Assembly (NCBI GenBank): GCA_025462755.1
Contig: JAOAPF010000482.1
Span: 1-41,262, forward strand
Reading direction: 5' to 3'
DNA length: 41,262 bases
Source of the DNA: Edaphobacter sp.
GTDB lineage: Bacteria > Acidobacteriota > Terriglobia > Terriglobales > Acidobacteriaceae
Below the pieces are notes generated by a model, which saw only the letters and a list, made by a program, of their open reading frames with translations, had not been told where the DNA came from and searched no databases. Of the stretch, positions 7,003 through 16,484 are shown in pieces (within the stretch, counting starts at the first letter, position 1; each line of letters begins with the position of its first letter). Made by a program: the position numbers and the translations under genes.

Positions 7003-8946
7003 GTGCGAGTGCGGATCAGGGGTTTTCTCTCTTCTGCGGTGCTGATTTTTTGCGCCGCTTCGACTGCTTTTGGGCAGACGCCAACCACTCCTCCTCCACC
7101 CCCATCGGCGCCGGTGCCGACCCCTAGTCCGGCTGATAAGAATCAGCAGTATCCGCCTTACGCGCAGAAGCCGCAGCCACAGCAGCAGACTCAACCACAG
7201 GTGCCTCCGCAGGCCCCGCCTCCGGCTCTTCCAGCGCCGGAGGAGAAAGGGCCGCCGGTGGTGCCTCCGGCGCAGCCGACTCCGGAGGCTCCGTTCGTGG
7301 GCTATGGGCCGTATGCGCCTAAGGCAACGAGGCCCCCGATCGACTGGCTGGGTTCGGTCTACCTCCCGGTGGACAGCTGGATGTACCCGGCGTTGACGAG
7401 GCTGTACGGGATGGGATTCGTCGACTCGATGTTTCTGGGGATGCGTCCTTACACGCGGCGGAGTGTGCTGCACATGCTGTTGAAGTCGAAGGATGCGATT
7501 ATCAACAGCGACAATGAGCAGGCGCAGGACATTTTCGCGAAGATGCTGAGGGAGTTGAGCGCGGAGGTTCCGAGCGGCAATGTTGACCGCGGTCTGGTGT
7601 ATGGGCTGGACTCGTCGTATACGCGGTTTCTCGGGATCGGCGGCCCGGTTCTGACAGATAGCTATCATTTGGGACAGACGATCAACAACGACTATGGACG
7701 GCCGTACCAGACGGGCTTCAACGCGATTGCAGGAGCGTCGACAACCGAGGAGTGGGGACCGTTTTCGTTGTATGTGAGGGGAGAGTACCAGCATGCTCCG
7801 TCGGCAACCGGATACTCGGTTCCGCTGGCGACCCAACTATCGCTGATTGACGAGATCGAATACACCGGTCCCCAGGCTACGATTCCTGTGGGGCCGATTG
7901 CGGCGCAAAATCCGTTTCGGCTGGTGGAGGCTTACGCTTCTTTTCATCTGCTGGGGCACGAGATCTCGGGCGGCAAGAGCGACGCATGGCTTGGACCGGG
8001 AACGGGCTCTTCGATGGCGTGGTCGAATAACGCAGAGAATATCTATTCGCTCCGCATCAATCGCGTGGAGCCGTTGTATATCCCTTTCGTGTCGAAGGTG
8101 AGTGGGCCGCTTCGGTATGACTTTTTTGTTGGCAGCCTGAAGGGGCATAACGTTCCGAGATCACCGTGGGTTCATGCCGAGATATTTTCTTTCCGACCGA
8201 CGGATAACTTTGAGTTTGCCTTTGAGCGAACCGTCATCTGGGGCGGTGAGGGCCATGTTCCGGTTACGCTGCACTCATTTTTCCGCAGCTTCTTCAGTGT
8301 GAGCGATACGGTTGGCGATGAGAAGACCTCCCGTGAGGATCCTGGCGCGCGATTCAGCGATTTCAGTTTCTCCTACCGGCTGCCTAAGATGCGCAAGTAC
8401 GTGACGTTCTACGCGGATGCGATTTCGCATGATGATGTGACGCCGATCAGCGCACCGCGGCGAGCGTCTTACCGGACCGGGCTGTTTGTCTCACAGATTC
8501 CCAAGCTGAACCGTCTGGATTTCAGAGTTGAGGCCGTGTCGACGGACCCGGGAGTTGGGCCAGCCCACAACGGCCAGTTTGCTTATTGGGAGATTATTCA
8601 GCGGCAGGGGTACACGAACAAGGGCAACATCATGGCTGACTGGATTGGCCGCGAGGCCAAGGGCGGTCAGGCGTGGTTGACGTATCACCTGTCGGGCAAC
8701 GAGTGGGTTCAACTGGAGTATCTGAATAAGAAGACGCCGTTCAACTTCATTCCCGGAGGAACGACGCAGAACCAGTTCACGGGCAGCGTGGTGAAGCGGT
8801 TTGGCAAAGATGTCCAGCTGAAGGCGTGGGTGCAATACGAAGGATGGAAGGCGCCGATCTACAAGGATGGGCTGCAGAAAAATACTTCGGTAGCGGTGGA
8901 TCTGACGTGGTATCCGAAGTTGCACAACTATCCAGAAATCCGTTAG
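7003..8946 (+). CDS. Wzi-family capsule assembly outer-membrane protein
   Basis: This 647-residue protein has a signal peptide (about 1-24, ending AFG-Q), then about 75 residues rich in Pro and Gln that probably span the periplasm flexibly, then a Wzi-like region. The core begins SVYLPVDSWMYPALTRLYGMG (segments no longer than the family signature) and continues in alternating aromatic strands such as GPFSLYVRGEYQH, YDFFVGSLKGH and WVQLEYLNKK, as in an outer-membrane beta-barrel. E. coli Wzi binds group 1 capsule at the cell surface, and many bacteria with Wza/Wzc systems carry homologues. Here it sits at the edge of the EPS locus (uxs, ugd, Wzc, Wza). The start is GTG, with a second in-frame GTG 6 bases on. 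The start is uncertain by a few codons. The Pro-rich N-terminal arm is longer than in E. coli Wzi. Confidence 0.8.
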   Translation: MRVRIRGFLSSAVLIFCAASTAFGQTPTTPPPPPSAPVPTPSPADKNQQYPPYAQKPQPQQQTQPQVPPQAPPPALPAPEEKGPPVVPPAQPTPEAPFVGYGPYAPKATRPPIDWLGSVYLPVDSWMYPALTRLYGMGFVDSMFLGMRPYTRRSVLHMLLKSKDAIINSDNEQAQDIFAKMLRELSAEVPSGNVDRGLVYGLDSSYTRFLGIGGPVLTDSYHLGQTINNDYGRPYQTGFNAIAGASTTEEWGPFSLYVRGEYQHAPSATGYSVPLATQLSLIDEIEYTGPQATIPVGPIAAQNPFRLVEAYASFHLLGHEISGGKSDAWLGPGTGSSMAWSNNAENIYSLRINRVEPLYIPFVSKVSGPLRYDFFVGSLKGHNVPRSPWVHAEIFSFRPTDNFEFAFERTVIWGGEGHVPVTLHSFFRSFFSVSDTVGDEKTSREDPGARFSDFSFSYRLPKMRKYVTFYADAISHDDVTPISAPRRASYRTGLFVSQIPKLNRLDFRVEAVSTDPGVGPAHNGQFAYWEIIQRQGYTNKGNIMADWIGREAKGGQAWLTYHLSGNEWVQLEYLNKKTPFNFIPGGTTQNQFTGSVVKRFGKDVQLKAWVQYEGWKAPIYKDGLQKNTSVAVDLTWYPKLHNYPEIR

Positions 8947-9027
8947 AGGTCAGCGTGCAGGTCTAGCTCTCGGCGCGGGGGCTACAGAGGCTGCTGAGAC
9001 AATGAGACGAAACAAAAGCGTACCTGA

Positions 9028-9079
9028 GCGGCTGAAGCCGCGTTGCGAACGGAGGACTTTCGGCGCGGCTGAAGCCGTG
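9028..9079. repeat. Pair of GGCTGAAGCC hairpins
   Basis: Two similar hairpins lie 22 bases apart: GCGGC-TGAA-GCCGC at 9028-9041 and CGCGGC-TGAA-GCCGTG at 9064-9079, the second with one G-U pair. They lie between two convergent genes, the Wzi-like gene (+) and uxs (-). No T-run follows, so they look more like dispersed intergenic palindromes than intrinsic terminators, although either function is possible. Confidence 0.5.
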
Positions 9080-9128
9080 CCCTTAAGCGAAACGGACTCT
9101 TCCGCACCCTATATGGTCCTTTGTGTTT

Positions 9129-9157
9129 ACCGATCTACTGTATTCACCGATCTACTG
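9129..9157. repeat. Short direct repeat at the 3' end of uxs
   Basis: ACCGATCTACTG occurs at 9129-9140 and again at 9146-9157, with a 5-base spacer. The second copy overlaps the stop codon of the minus-strand uxs gene (9152-9154). The 17-base period suggests a small local duplication. Confidence 0.7.
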
Positions 9158-10090
9158 GGCGGATGCCTTGAAGTATTCGAGGGATTTTTCGAGACCGTGA
9201 CGCAGTTTGATCTTTGGTTCCCAGCCTAGCAACTGTTTCGCCTTGGTGATGTCGGGACGGCGGCGGGTGGGATCGTCCTGCGGGAGCGGCTTGAAGATGA
9301 TCTCGGTGCCGGCGCCGGTGACGGCAAGCACCTCGCGAGCGCACTCGAGGATGGTCCATTCATCGGGATTGCCGATGTTGACGGGGAGATGTTCGTCCGA
9401 GCCGGAGAGGCGCAGGATGCCTTCAATGAGATCGGAGACATAGCAGAAGCTGCGTGTCTGAGACCCGTCGCCGTAGATGGTGAGCGGTTTTCCTTGCAGG
9501 GCCTGCATCATGAAATTCGAGATGACGCGTCCGTCGTTGGGCTGGAGCCTAGGGCCATAGGTGTTGAAGATGCGGACGAGGTGGGTATCGACGTTGTAGT
9601 AGCGGTGATAGGCCATGACGGCGGCCTCAGAGAAGCGCTTGGCTTCGTCGTAGACGGAACGCAGGCCGATGGGATTGACGTGGCCCCAGTAGGTCTCGAC
9701 CTGAGGATGCACCTCCGGGTCGCCGTAGCACTCTGAGGTGGAGGCGTGAAGAAATCCGGCGCCATATTTGCGAGCGACCTCGAGGACATTGATGGTTCCT
9801 GCGGAGCCTACGAGGAGGGTTTCGGGACCGAGACGGGTGTAATCGATGGGGCTGGCGGGAGAGGCGAAGTTGAAGACCAAATCGACTTTGCCGGGGTCAA
9901 AGGGCTGGGTGATGTCCTGTTCGAGGAAGCGGAAGCGGCTTTCGCGCTCGAGATGGCTGAGGTTGGCTAGTCTGCCGGTGCTCAGGTTATCAACGCCGAT
10001 GACCGAATCTCCCGCAGCAAGCAAAGCGTCACAAAGGTGAGAGCCGAGGAAGCCGGCGGCTCCTGTGACAAGAATGTTTCGAGACATCAT
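9152..10090 (-). CDS. UDP-glucuronate decarboxylase (UDP-xylose synthase), extended SDR
   Basis: The enzyme oxidises and decarboxylates UDP-glucuronate to UDP-xylose with bound NAD. At 312 residues it has the length of bacterial UXS. It has the NAD-binding GAAGFLG (10-16), ASPASP (76-81), the STSECYGDP block (117-125), the catalytic pair Tyr147 and Lys151 in [19 protein letters not shown] and the Arg-containing [23 protein letters not shown] and YDEAKR are the usual way to tell UXS from other NAD-dependent epimerases. Its substrate is made by the ugd product encoded just upstream on the same strand, which supports the call. An AAAGG lies upstream of the ATG at 10090, and a second ATG follows at once. 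A role in feeding xylose, or the 4-keto intermediate, to the EPS is inferred. Confidence 0.88.
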   Translation of the reverse strand: MMSRNILVTGAAGFLGSHLCDALLAAGDSVIGVDNLSTGRLANLSHLERESRFRFLEQDITQPFDPGKVDLVFNFASPASPIDYTRLGPETLLVGSAGTINVLEVARKYGAGFLHASTSECYGDPEVHPQVETYWGHVNPIGLRSVYDEAKRFSEAAVMAYHRYYNVDTHLVRIFNTYGPRLQPNDGRVISNFMMQALQGKPLTIYGDGSQTRSFCYVSDLIEGILRLSGSDEHLPVNIGNPDEWTILECAREVLAVTGAGTEIIFKPLPQDDPTRRRPDITKAKQLLGWEPKIKLRHGLEKSLEYFKASAQ

Positions 10091-10193
10091 TTACTACCTT
10101 TCTTCCGCTGAATCCTCTGTCCCTTTCCACTTGTTTCGGCGGAATGAGCAGCAAAGTGCAAAGCTATTGCCGGTGAGTCCGCGAACGCAGGAA

Positions 10194-11609
10194 CTAGCTG
10201 GCGGACGATAGCGAAGCGACGTCCCGCACAGGATATGCGGCGGCCCGCCCAATACTTAGATAAGTAAATCCGTGTTTGACCATGATATCGGGATCGTAGA
10301 GGTTGCGACCGTCGATGATGATGGGATAACGAAGCGTCTGGTTGAGCCGGTTAAGGTCGAGATTGGCGAATTCTGCCCAGTCGGTGAGGATGAGCAGCGC
10401 ATCGGCGTCCTTCGCGGCAGCGTAGGCATCGTCTACGTAACAAAGATTGGGCCCGGCGGGAAGCTCTTCCTTGGTGCGCCTGGCCGCTGCCGGGTCGTAG
10501 GCGGCGATGGAGCAGTTCTCGGCGAGCAGCATTTCGACAACATCGATGGCGGGTGATTCGCGAATGTCATCGGTCTCTCCCTTGAAGGCGAGGCCGAGTA
10601 CGCCGAGGCGTTTGCCGCGGAGTGTCCATAGGGCGGAGCGGACTTTATTGAGGAAACGCCTCTTCTGCTGGCTGTTGATCTTTTCTACTTCGGTGAGGAG
10701 ACTGAAGTCGATGCCCAATTGCTCGGCTACGGAACGGAAGGCGGCCACGTCCTTGGGAAAGCAGGAGCCGCCGTAGCCGATACCCGGCCGAAGAAATCTG
10801 GGGCCGATGCGGCTATCGAGGCCCATGCCGCGCGCCACCTGCTCCACGTTGGCGTTGGTGGCTTCGCAGAGGTTTGAGACGGCGTTGATGAAGGAGATCT
10901 TCATCGCCAGGAAAGCGTTGGAGGCGTGCTTGATGATCTCAGCGCTCTTGGTGGAGGTCAGCAGAAGAGGAGGCGGCTGGTTGACGTTGTGGAAGCCGAC
11001 GATAGCGCCGCTTCGGTTGTAGTAGTCGCCGGTTGTGAGAGGAAGGTAGATTCGGGTGAGGATCGCCGCGGCGCGTTCACTGTCGGCACCGACGACGATG
11101 CGGTCGGGATGAAGGAAGTCGGTAACGGCAGTTCCTTCGCGAAGGAACTCGGGGTTGGAGACGACGTCGAAGAGGTGGCGGGCTACGCCGTTGCGCTCCA
11201 TCGAACGGGTAACCCATTCGTTGGTGTAGACGGGCACCGTGCTTTTTTCGACGATGACTTTATAGCTGGTGATCGAACGGGCTATCTCGCAGGCGACGGC
11301 TTCGACGTAGGAGAGATCGGCATCACCGGCTTCGCTTTGCGGAGTTCCTACGGCGATGAAGATGGCTTCACACTCGCGGGTGGCCTCGGCAAGGTCGGTC
11401 ATGAAGCGGACGCTGGTGTTGCGGTACTTCTCGAGGAGTTCGGGAAGATAGTTCTCGTGGATGAGCGAGTCGCCGGCCTGAAGAGCGGCAACCTTGCGCT
11501 CGTCATTGTCGACACAGATGACGCTGTGGCCCATTTCCGCAAAGCAGACGGCAGCGACCAAACCCACGTATCCCGACCCAACAACGGCAATTTTGATGTT
11601 TTCACTCAT
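10194..11609 (-). CDS. ugd: UDP-glucose 6-dehydrogenase
   Basis: Ugd oxidises UDP-glucose twice with NAD to give UDP-glucuronate, the precursor of acidic polysaccharides and the substrate for the uxs product downstream. The 471-residue protein has the N-terminal Rossmann motif GSGYVGL (11-17), GTPQ at 88-91, EKSTVPV (121-127), NPEFLREGTA (152-161), the central NAFLAMKISFINAV helix (231-244), the catalytic Cys283 in GYGGSCFPKD, and a second Rossmann half with LGLAFKGETDDIRESP. Compared with the usual form, about 20 extra residues (about 193-215, containing HNVNQPPP) sit before the central domain. The gene is divergent from the Wzc-type kinase across 154 bases. In other bacteria Ugd is a substrate of such kinases, so phosphorylation is a reasonable inference. 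Confidence 0.95.
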   Translation of the reverse strand: MSENIKIAVVGSGYVGLVAAVCFAEMGHSVICVDNDERKVAALQAGDSLIHENYLPELLEKYRNTSVRFMTDLAEATRECEAIFIAVGTPQSEAGDADLSYVEAVACEIARSITSYKVIVEKSTVPVYTNEWVTRSMERNGVARHLFDVVSNPEFLREGTAVTDFLHPDRIVVGADSERAAAILTRIYLPLTTGDYYNRSGAIVGFHNVNQPPPLLLTSTKSAEIIKHASNAFLAMKISFINAVSNLCEATNANVEQVARGMGLDSRIGPRFLRPGIGYGGSCFPKDVAAFRSVAEQLGIDFSLLTEVEKINSQQKRRFLNKVRSALWTLRGKRLGVLGLAFKGETDDIRESPAIDVVEMLLAENCSIAAYDPAAARRTKEELPAGPNLCYVDDAYAAAKDADALLILTDWAEFANLDLNRLNQTLRYPIIIDGRNLYDPDIMVKHGFTYLSIGRAAAYPVRDVASLSSAS

Positions 11610-11763
11610 AGGGCTGTCGTGTTATTCCTCTCAGTTGAGGATAACCGAAGGCAGGAAGAATCGAGCGGACTATAGCAGCAATCGGCGCTCTTTTGAAACC
11701 GTTACGGCTACGTGTTCATCTAATCACTCTCCGGAAAGGCGCGGTCGGGTAGACTAAGGGGTA

Positions 11764-14019
11764 ATGGGTTCCGAAAATACGCAGCCGCCGCTCGTGGGTG
11801 TTCCGGATACGAGCCAAAATAAGTTCAGTACAACGGTTACAGATACGACGTTGTCTGAAGCTCTGATTGTTCTTCGGAAACGGCGCTGGGTTCTGATCAT
11901 TGCCGTCCTTGTGGGACTGGCGTATGGGATCTTCAAGGCAGAGTCTCAACCGAGACTGTACGACTCGTATGGGCGTATCCAGGTACGGTCGGGCTCGTCG
12001 AATGAATACCGGGTGAGTGCAGTAGGAGATTACGGCGGCGATGCAGGTTCGAAGCTGCTGACCGAGATCGAAATCATCAAGAGCGATTCCCTGATGTTGA
12101 GAGTGTGTCGCGAGATGGATCTGTCGAACAACGCAGACTTTCTCGAGGTGAAGGGGCCGGTTCCGCACTCGTCACTGGATGATGGGGAGACGCGACAGGA
12201 TACGGTCCACCGCCTGCAGAGCAATCTGCGCGTCACCCTGGTTCCCAAGACCGATATTATTCGCATCAGCTACAGCAGTTTGAGTCCCAAGATGTCCGCG
12301 GACATCGTCAACCAGGTTATCTCCGACTACATTCAGCGCAGCTATCAGACTCGATTCGAGTCCTCGCGACGGGTCTCCGACTTTCTTTCCACCACCCTGG
12401 AGGGCCTGAAGCAAGAGGTGGAGACATCGCAAGAGCAGATGATGGATTTGCAGAAGCGGTTAGGCATTCTGGGGTTCGATCCGAATCGCAATCAGATCAA
12501 CAACTCGCTCGACGATCTTTCCCGAGCGGTAGGCACGGCGAAGTTAGCGCGAATTATTGCAGAGGCTCGCTACCGCGTTGTGAGCGGAATGGATCCGGAC
12601 ACGATTGAAGGGACGATTGAACTGACTCCGGGGACGGCGCCGGGGGTGTTGAATCAGCTGCGAGGACAGCTTGCCGGAGTGAGGGCGAACTACGCGCAGC
12701 TGGAATCGTCGCTCGGGCCGAACCATCCCCAGGCGAAGGCGCTGAAGGCGCAGATCGATGAGCTGGTGAAAGAGAGAGACGCCGAGCAGAACCGGCTGCT
12801 GATCCAGGCGAAACAGAACTACGTCGTCGCGCGGGCCAATGAAGATCAGACGACCGCCGCCCTGGAGGCTCAGAAGGCGGACGCTTATAAATTGCGCGAT
12901 CAGCTGGTGGAATATTCGCTGCGTCAACGCGAGTTTGAAGCGAACCGGAACCTGTATGACAGCCTGCAGCAACGTCTGCGGACCGCGAGCGTCCAGTCCG
13001 GGCTGGAATCGCTGGAGATCGATGTTGTCGACAAGGCACTACCACCGGCGAACCCTGTGTTGCGGCCGCAGTCGACGATGATTATGACTGCGCTGGCCTT
13101 CAGCCTGCTGACCGGCATTGTGATCGCCTTCCTGATGGAGAGCCTGGACACCGGGTTGCGGAGCATCGCGGAGATCGAGAGCATCACGGAACTGCCGTCG
13201 CTGGCAATTATTCCGCGGGCGCGGCGATCTTCGGCGGATCAGGCCGGCACGCTGACAACGGCGCAACGGAATATCGGCATTCTGACCCAGCCGAAGTCGC
13301 AGTTCGCCGAAGCTTTCCGATCGCTGCGCACATCCCTTCTGTTATCGACTGCCGGGCACCCGCCGAAATTCATTGTGCTTACGAGTGCGACACCGTCGGA
13401 AGGCAAGACTACGGCGGCCAGCAACCTGGCGGCGATTCTCGCGCAACGAGACACGCGGGTTCTGTTGATCGACGGAGACCTTCGTCGGCCTAACATTCAT
13501 CACCGGTTCGGGTTGAACGGCAAGATTGGCCTGACGACGGTGCTGACCGGAGCGACGAAGCTGGAAGAGACCGTACAGGGAGTGCCTGAGATTCCGAATC
13601 TCGACATTCTGCCGAGTGGACCGGTTCCACCTTTTCCGACCGAGATGTTGAGTTCCGGGGCTATGGACGCGATCCTCAGGCGCTGCGGAGAGCTTTACGA
13701 TTACGTTGTTATCGACTCCCCGCCGATTCTCTCGGTTACCGACGGTGTAATTCTTGCGCGCCAGGCGGATGCCGTGGTGCTGGTCGTGCGTCACGGCAAG
13801 TCGAGTAAACATGTGGTGCGACGGGCGAGGGATATTTTGCTGCGCTCGGGTGCGGGCATTACCGGGATTGTGCTGAACGCTGTCGACCTGAACTCGCCCG
13901 AATATTACGGGTATTACGGGTACTCAGGTTACTCGTACTCGAGTGTAGATTCCGAAAGCTGGGAATCGCAGAAGCCCTCCCGTAACGACGCGCGGGAATC
14001 CGGGGAGAGTGAGCGATGA
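11764..14019 (+). CDS. Polysaccharide co-polymerase / tyrosine autokinase, Wzc (BY-kinase) type
   Basis: This inner-membrane protein controls chain length and export in Wzy-type polysaccharide synthesis and phosphorylates its own C-terminal tyrosines. The 751-residue form carries both parts in one chain. It has a Wzz-type N-terminus with TM1 around residues 43-60, a long periplasmic coiled-coil-rich region (about 65-435) and TM2 at about 437-460. Then follows the cytoplasmic kinase: Walker A SEGKTT with Lys548, Walker A-prime IDGD (Asp570, Asp572), Walker B VVIDSPP with Asp651, and a tail with a Tyr cluster at 714-725 (YYGYYGYSGYSY). Its stop overlaps the start of the Wza-type gene by 4 bases (ATGA), which implies translational coupling. 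The matching phosphatase is probably the CpsB homologue at 24809. Confidence 0.93.
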   Translation: MGSENTQPPLVGVPDTSQNKFSTTVTDTTLSEALIVLRKRRWVLIIAVLVGLAYGIFKAESQPRLYDSYGRIQVRSGSSNEYRVSAVGDYGGDAGSKLLTEIEIIKSDSLMLRVCREMDLSNNADFLEVKGPVPHSSLDDGETRQDTVHRLQSNLRVTLVPKTDIIRISYSSLSPKMSADIVNQVISDYIQRSYQTRFESSRRVSDFLSTTLEGLKQEVETSQEQMMDLQKRLGILGFDPNRNQINNSLDDLSRAVGTAKLARIIAEARYRVVSGMDPDTIEGTIELTPGTAPGVLNQLRGQLAGVRANYAQLESSLGPNHPQAKALKAQIDELVKERDAEQNRLLIQAKQNYVVARANEDQTTAALEAQKADAYKLRDQLVEYSLRQREFEANRNLYDSLQQRLRTASVQSGLESLEIDVVDKALPPANPVLRPQSTMIMTALAFSLLTGIVIAFLMESLDTGLRSIAEIESITELPSLAIIPRARRSSADQAGTLTTAQRNIGILTQPKSQFAEAFRSLRTSLLLSTAGHPPKFIVLTSATPSEGKTTAASNLAAILAQRDTRVLLIDGDLRRPNIHHRFGLNGKIGLTTVLTGATKLEETVQGVPEIPNLDILPSGPVPPFPTEMLSSGAMDAILRRCGELYDYVVIDSPPILSVTDGVILARQADAVVLVVRHGKSSKHVVRRARDILLRSGAGITGIVLNAVDLNSPEYYGYYGYSGYSYSSVDSESWESQKPSRNDARESGESER

Positions 14020-15098
14020 CACAGAGACACGATAATCTGCCGCGTGGCAGGGCGGCAGAGGGCAGGTTGCGGATTAACCGCCGCTACGGGTGGCTGATCT
14101 TTGCCATGCTTCTGGTGATGGCTTTATCCGGCTCTGCGATGGCTCAGTTCAGCGGACCCTCGCTTGGGATATCGACGCCGGTGAATCCGCCGGTGACGAT
14201 AACGACCGATCCGGCGATCCTGTATCCGCCTAATCGCGATGTGTATCTGTGGCACGACGATCTCATTACGATTCGCCTCTTCGAAAGCACGGAATATGGT
14301 CCTACAGTGCGTGTCGGGCTCGATGGCACGATTCAACTTCCACTCATCGGCAGCGTGCAGGTAGAGGGGCTCACGCTGCATCAGGCTCAAAGCTTGATTG
14401 CGCAGAGGCTCATCAGCGCCGGAATGTATCGTGATCCCCAGGTGACGATACAGATTACGGAATCGCCAAATCAGACAGCCACGGTGATCGGAGAGTTGCA
14501 CGGAATTGTGGCGATCATCGGGGAGAGACGGCTATACGATGTATTGTCCGCGGTGGGCACTGGCGGCGGATTTTCGTCGACGTCTACCACTGTCGTGTTG
14601 GGAGGAGGCGGACTTCCGACGACGGCAAGTCATATTATTACGATCAATCGTCCGGGCGTTGCCCAGCCTATTGTCGTCGACCTGGGAACCGATCCCATGA
14701 AGAGCGCTGAGGCGAATATACCGATCTTTCCTCGGGACACGATCGTTGTTCCGCGGGTGGGAGTGATCTATCTGCTTGGAGCGTTCAAGAATCAGGGCGC
14801 GATCCCGCTGACGCAAAATTCACCCATGACTCTGATGAAGGTGGCTGCGCTTACCGGCGGCTCCGGCTTTGAAGGCAAGCAGGGGGATCTGCGGATTATT
14901 CGTTCCATCGGGACCACTCGTGAGGTGATTCGCGTCGATCTTAATAAGGTGGTTAAGGGGCAAGCACCGGACCCTGTGCTGCAAGCGGAGGATATTGTCT
15001 TCCTGCCCAGCAGTTCAATGAAGGCAGCGATCAAAAACGGGGGAATCGCTACCTTGCTGGGGATTGTGTCGGTTCTTCTCTTTGCCGTTCAAGCATAG
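14016..15098 (+). CDS. Polysaccharide export protein, Wza/OPX type
   Basis: The 360-residue protein has a signal peptide or anchor (about 24-44, ending SAMA-Q), then a poly-export domain (about 70-155, with LWHDDLITIRLFE and VGLDGTIQLPLIGSVQVEGLT) followed by SLBB-like beta-grasp segments (GVIYLLGAFKNQGAIPL near 250 and the RDTIVVPRVG stretch). It ends in a hydrophobic helix (about 340-358) that could be the outer-membrane segment or an anchor. Wza-type proteins form the exit channel for polysaccharide. Unlike E. coli Wza there is no lipobox Cys at the cleavage site, so it is probably not a lipoprotein. It overlaps the kinase gene by 4 bases. A 14-base palindrome lies just after its stop. Confidence 0.88.
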   Translation: MTQRHDNLPRGRAAEGRLRINRRYGWLIFAMLLVMALSGSAMAQFSGPSLGISTPVNPPVTITTDPAILYPPNRDVYLWHDDLITIRLFESTEYGPTVRVGLDGTIQLPLIGSVQVEGLTLHQAQSLIAQRLISAGMYRDPQVTIQITESPNQTATVIGELHGIVAIIGERRLYDVLSAVGTGGGFSSTSTTVVLGGGGLPTTASHIITINRPGVAQPIVVDLGTDPMKSAEANIPIFPRDTIVVPRVGVIYLLGAFKNQGAIPLTQNSPMTLMKVAALTGGSGFEGKQGDLRIIRSIGTTREVIRVDLNKVVKGQAPDPVLQAEDIVFLPSSSMKAAIKNGGIATLLGIVSVLLFAVQA

Positions 15099-15104
15099 CC
15101 GGGG

Positions 15105-15118
15105 CGGCTCATGAGCCG
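15105..15118. terminator. Palindrome after the Wza-type gene, possible terminator
   Basis: CGGCTCATGAGCCG is a perfect 14-base palindrome 6 bases after the stop, in G+C-rich flanks. No T-run follows, so intrinsic termination is doubtful. It may instead be an attenuator or processing hairpin between the export pair and the glycosyltransferases. Confidence 0.3.
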
Positions 15119-15157
15119 GCGCGGGGGCTTAGAGGTACGCACGAGGCCCGACAAGAT

Positions 15158-16414
15158 ATGGTTTTACCGTCGTCAGAGATGGGAAGCAGATTGAAGAACA
15201 AAGTCAGGCTGGCTTACCTGGTGAGTCATCCCATTCAGTACCAGGCACCAATGCTGCGCCGGATCGCTCAGGAGCCGGACATCGACCTGACTGTCTTGTT
15301 CGGCTCGGATTTTTCTGTTCGCGACTACAAGGACGAGGGGTTTGGGGTGGGGGTGAAGTGGGACGTGCCTCTGCTGGATGGGTATCTTCACGAATTCTTG
15401 CCTGTGCTTCGGGATAGCTCGAGTCCAGGCGCATGGAGCCCCTTGAACTATGGCATCTTCAGCCGACTGCGCGGAAGCAGAGGCGTGGCCGGGTTTGATG
15501 TTCTGTGGGTGCATGGGTACTCATCGGTGAATACGATTCAGGCGATGCTGGCGGCGAAGGCGCTGGGCATCCCGGTGCTGGTCCGGGCAGAGCCCTGGCT
15601 TGGGGATCGCGAGCGCGGTGGGCCGAGGTTGCTGGCAAAGCGGCTGTTCTTCAAGGTGCTGCGGAGGCTGATCGATGGGGCACTGCCGATCGGGACGCTG
15701 AATGCAGCGTATTGGCGTCATTATCTGGGCGAGGATTTCCCGCTTCACCAGATGCCTTATGCGGTGGACAACCAGTATTTTCGAAGCCGCTGTCTGGAGG
15801 CTCGCGAGGGACGCGCGGCTTTGCGGAATGAGTTGGGGCTGGACTCCGCGCGGCCAGTGATTTTGTTTGCGTCGAAGCTACAGAGCCGCAAGCGATGCGC
15901 GGACCTGTTGGCCGCTTATATAAATCTGTCGCCGGGGCCTGGGGAGGAGCCACATCCTTATCTTGTCATCGTTGGCGATGGCGAGGAGCGGGCGCCTCTG
16001 GAGAGGCAGGCGGCGGAGAGCGGGCTTGAGGGAGTTCGCTTCTGCGGGTTCAGGAATCAATCGGAGCTGCCGAGGTTTTTCGACATGGCGACGGTGTTCG
16101 TTCTGCCGTCGCGGCATGAGCCCTGGGGGCTGATTGTCAATGAGGTGATGAATGCAGGGCGGGCCGTGGTGGTCTCTGACGATGTGGGATGTCAGCCCGA
16201 TCTGGTGGAGGACGGGGTCGAGGGTTGTGTCTTTCGAGCCGGCGATGTCGCGGCGTTGACCCATGCTTTACGAAAAGTGCTCGCGACACCCGAGACCGCA
16301 GTGGCGATGGGACAACGTGCTCTGGAGAAGATAGAGAGTTGGAATTTCGAAGAGGATGTTCGCGGCCTGAGACGCGCCATTGCGCAGGTCACACGAAAGA
16401 TAACGGCAGAATGA
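15158..16414 (+). CDS. Glycosyltransferase family 4
   Basis: The 418-residue protein has the two-Rossmann GT-B fold. The N-terminal acceptor half opens with VRLAYLVSHPIQYQAPMLRR, a signature of a GT4 subgroup common in EPS clusters. The C-terminal nucleotide-sugar half has LFASKLQSRKRC, LVIVGDGEER and the EX7E motif in EPWGLIVNE (Glu321 and Glu329), followed by GRAVVVSDDVG. Retaining transfer of one sugar from an NDP-sugar to the growing repeat unit is expected in the cytoplasm or at the membrane face. Donor and linkage cannot be read from the sequence. An in-frame ATG at 15179 is an equally good start. It is co-directional with the Wzc and Wza genes and the next two genes. Confidence 0.88.
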   Translation: MVLPSSEMGSRLKNKVRLAYLVSHPIQYQAPMLRRIAQEPDIDLTVLFGSDFSVRDYKDEGFGVGVKWDVPLLDGYLHEFLPVLRDSSSPGAWSPLNYGIFSRLRGSRGVAGFDVLWVHGYSSVNTIQAMLAAKALGIPVLVRAEPWLGDRERGGPRLLAKRLFFKVLRRLIDGALPIGTLNAAYWRHYLGEDFPLHQMPYAVDNQYFRSRCLEAREGRAALRNELGLDSARPVILFASKLQSRKRCADLLAAYINLSPGPGEEPHPYLVIVGDGEERAPLERQAAESGLEGVRFCGFRNQSELPRFFDMATVFVLPSRHEPWGLIVNEVMNAGRAVVVSDDVGCQPDLVEDGVEGCVFRAGDVAALTHALRKVLATPETAVAMGQRALEKIESWNFEEDVRGLRRAIAQVTRKITAE

Positions 16415-16484
16415 CAACTCAGTTGCATTACCTTATGGAGTGCAAATCCTGCCTGATATTCTGAGAGTCGATGAGCAAAAACCG

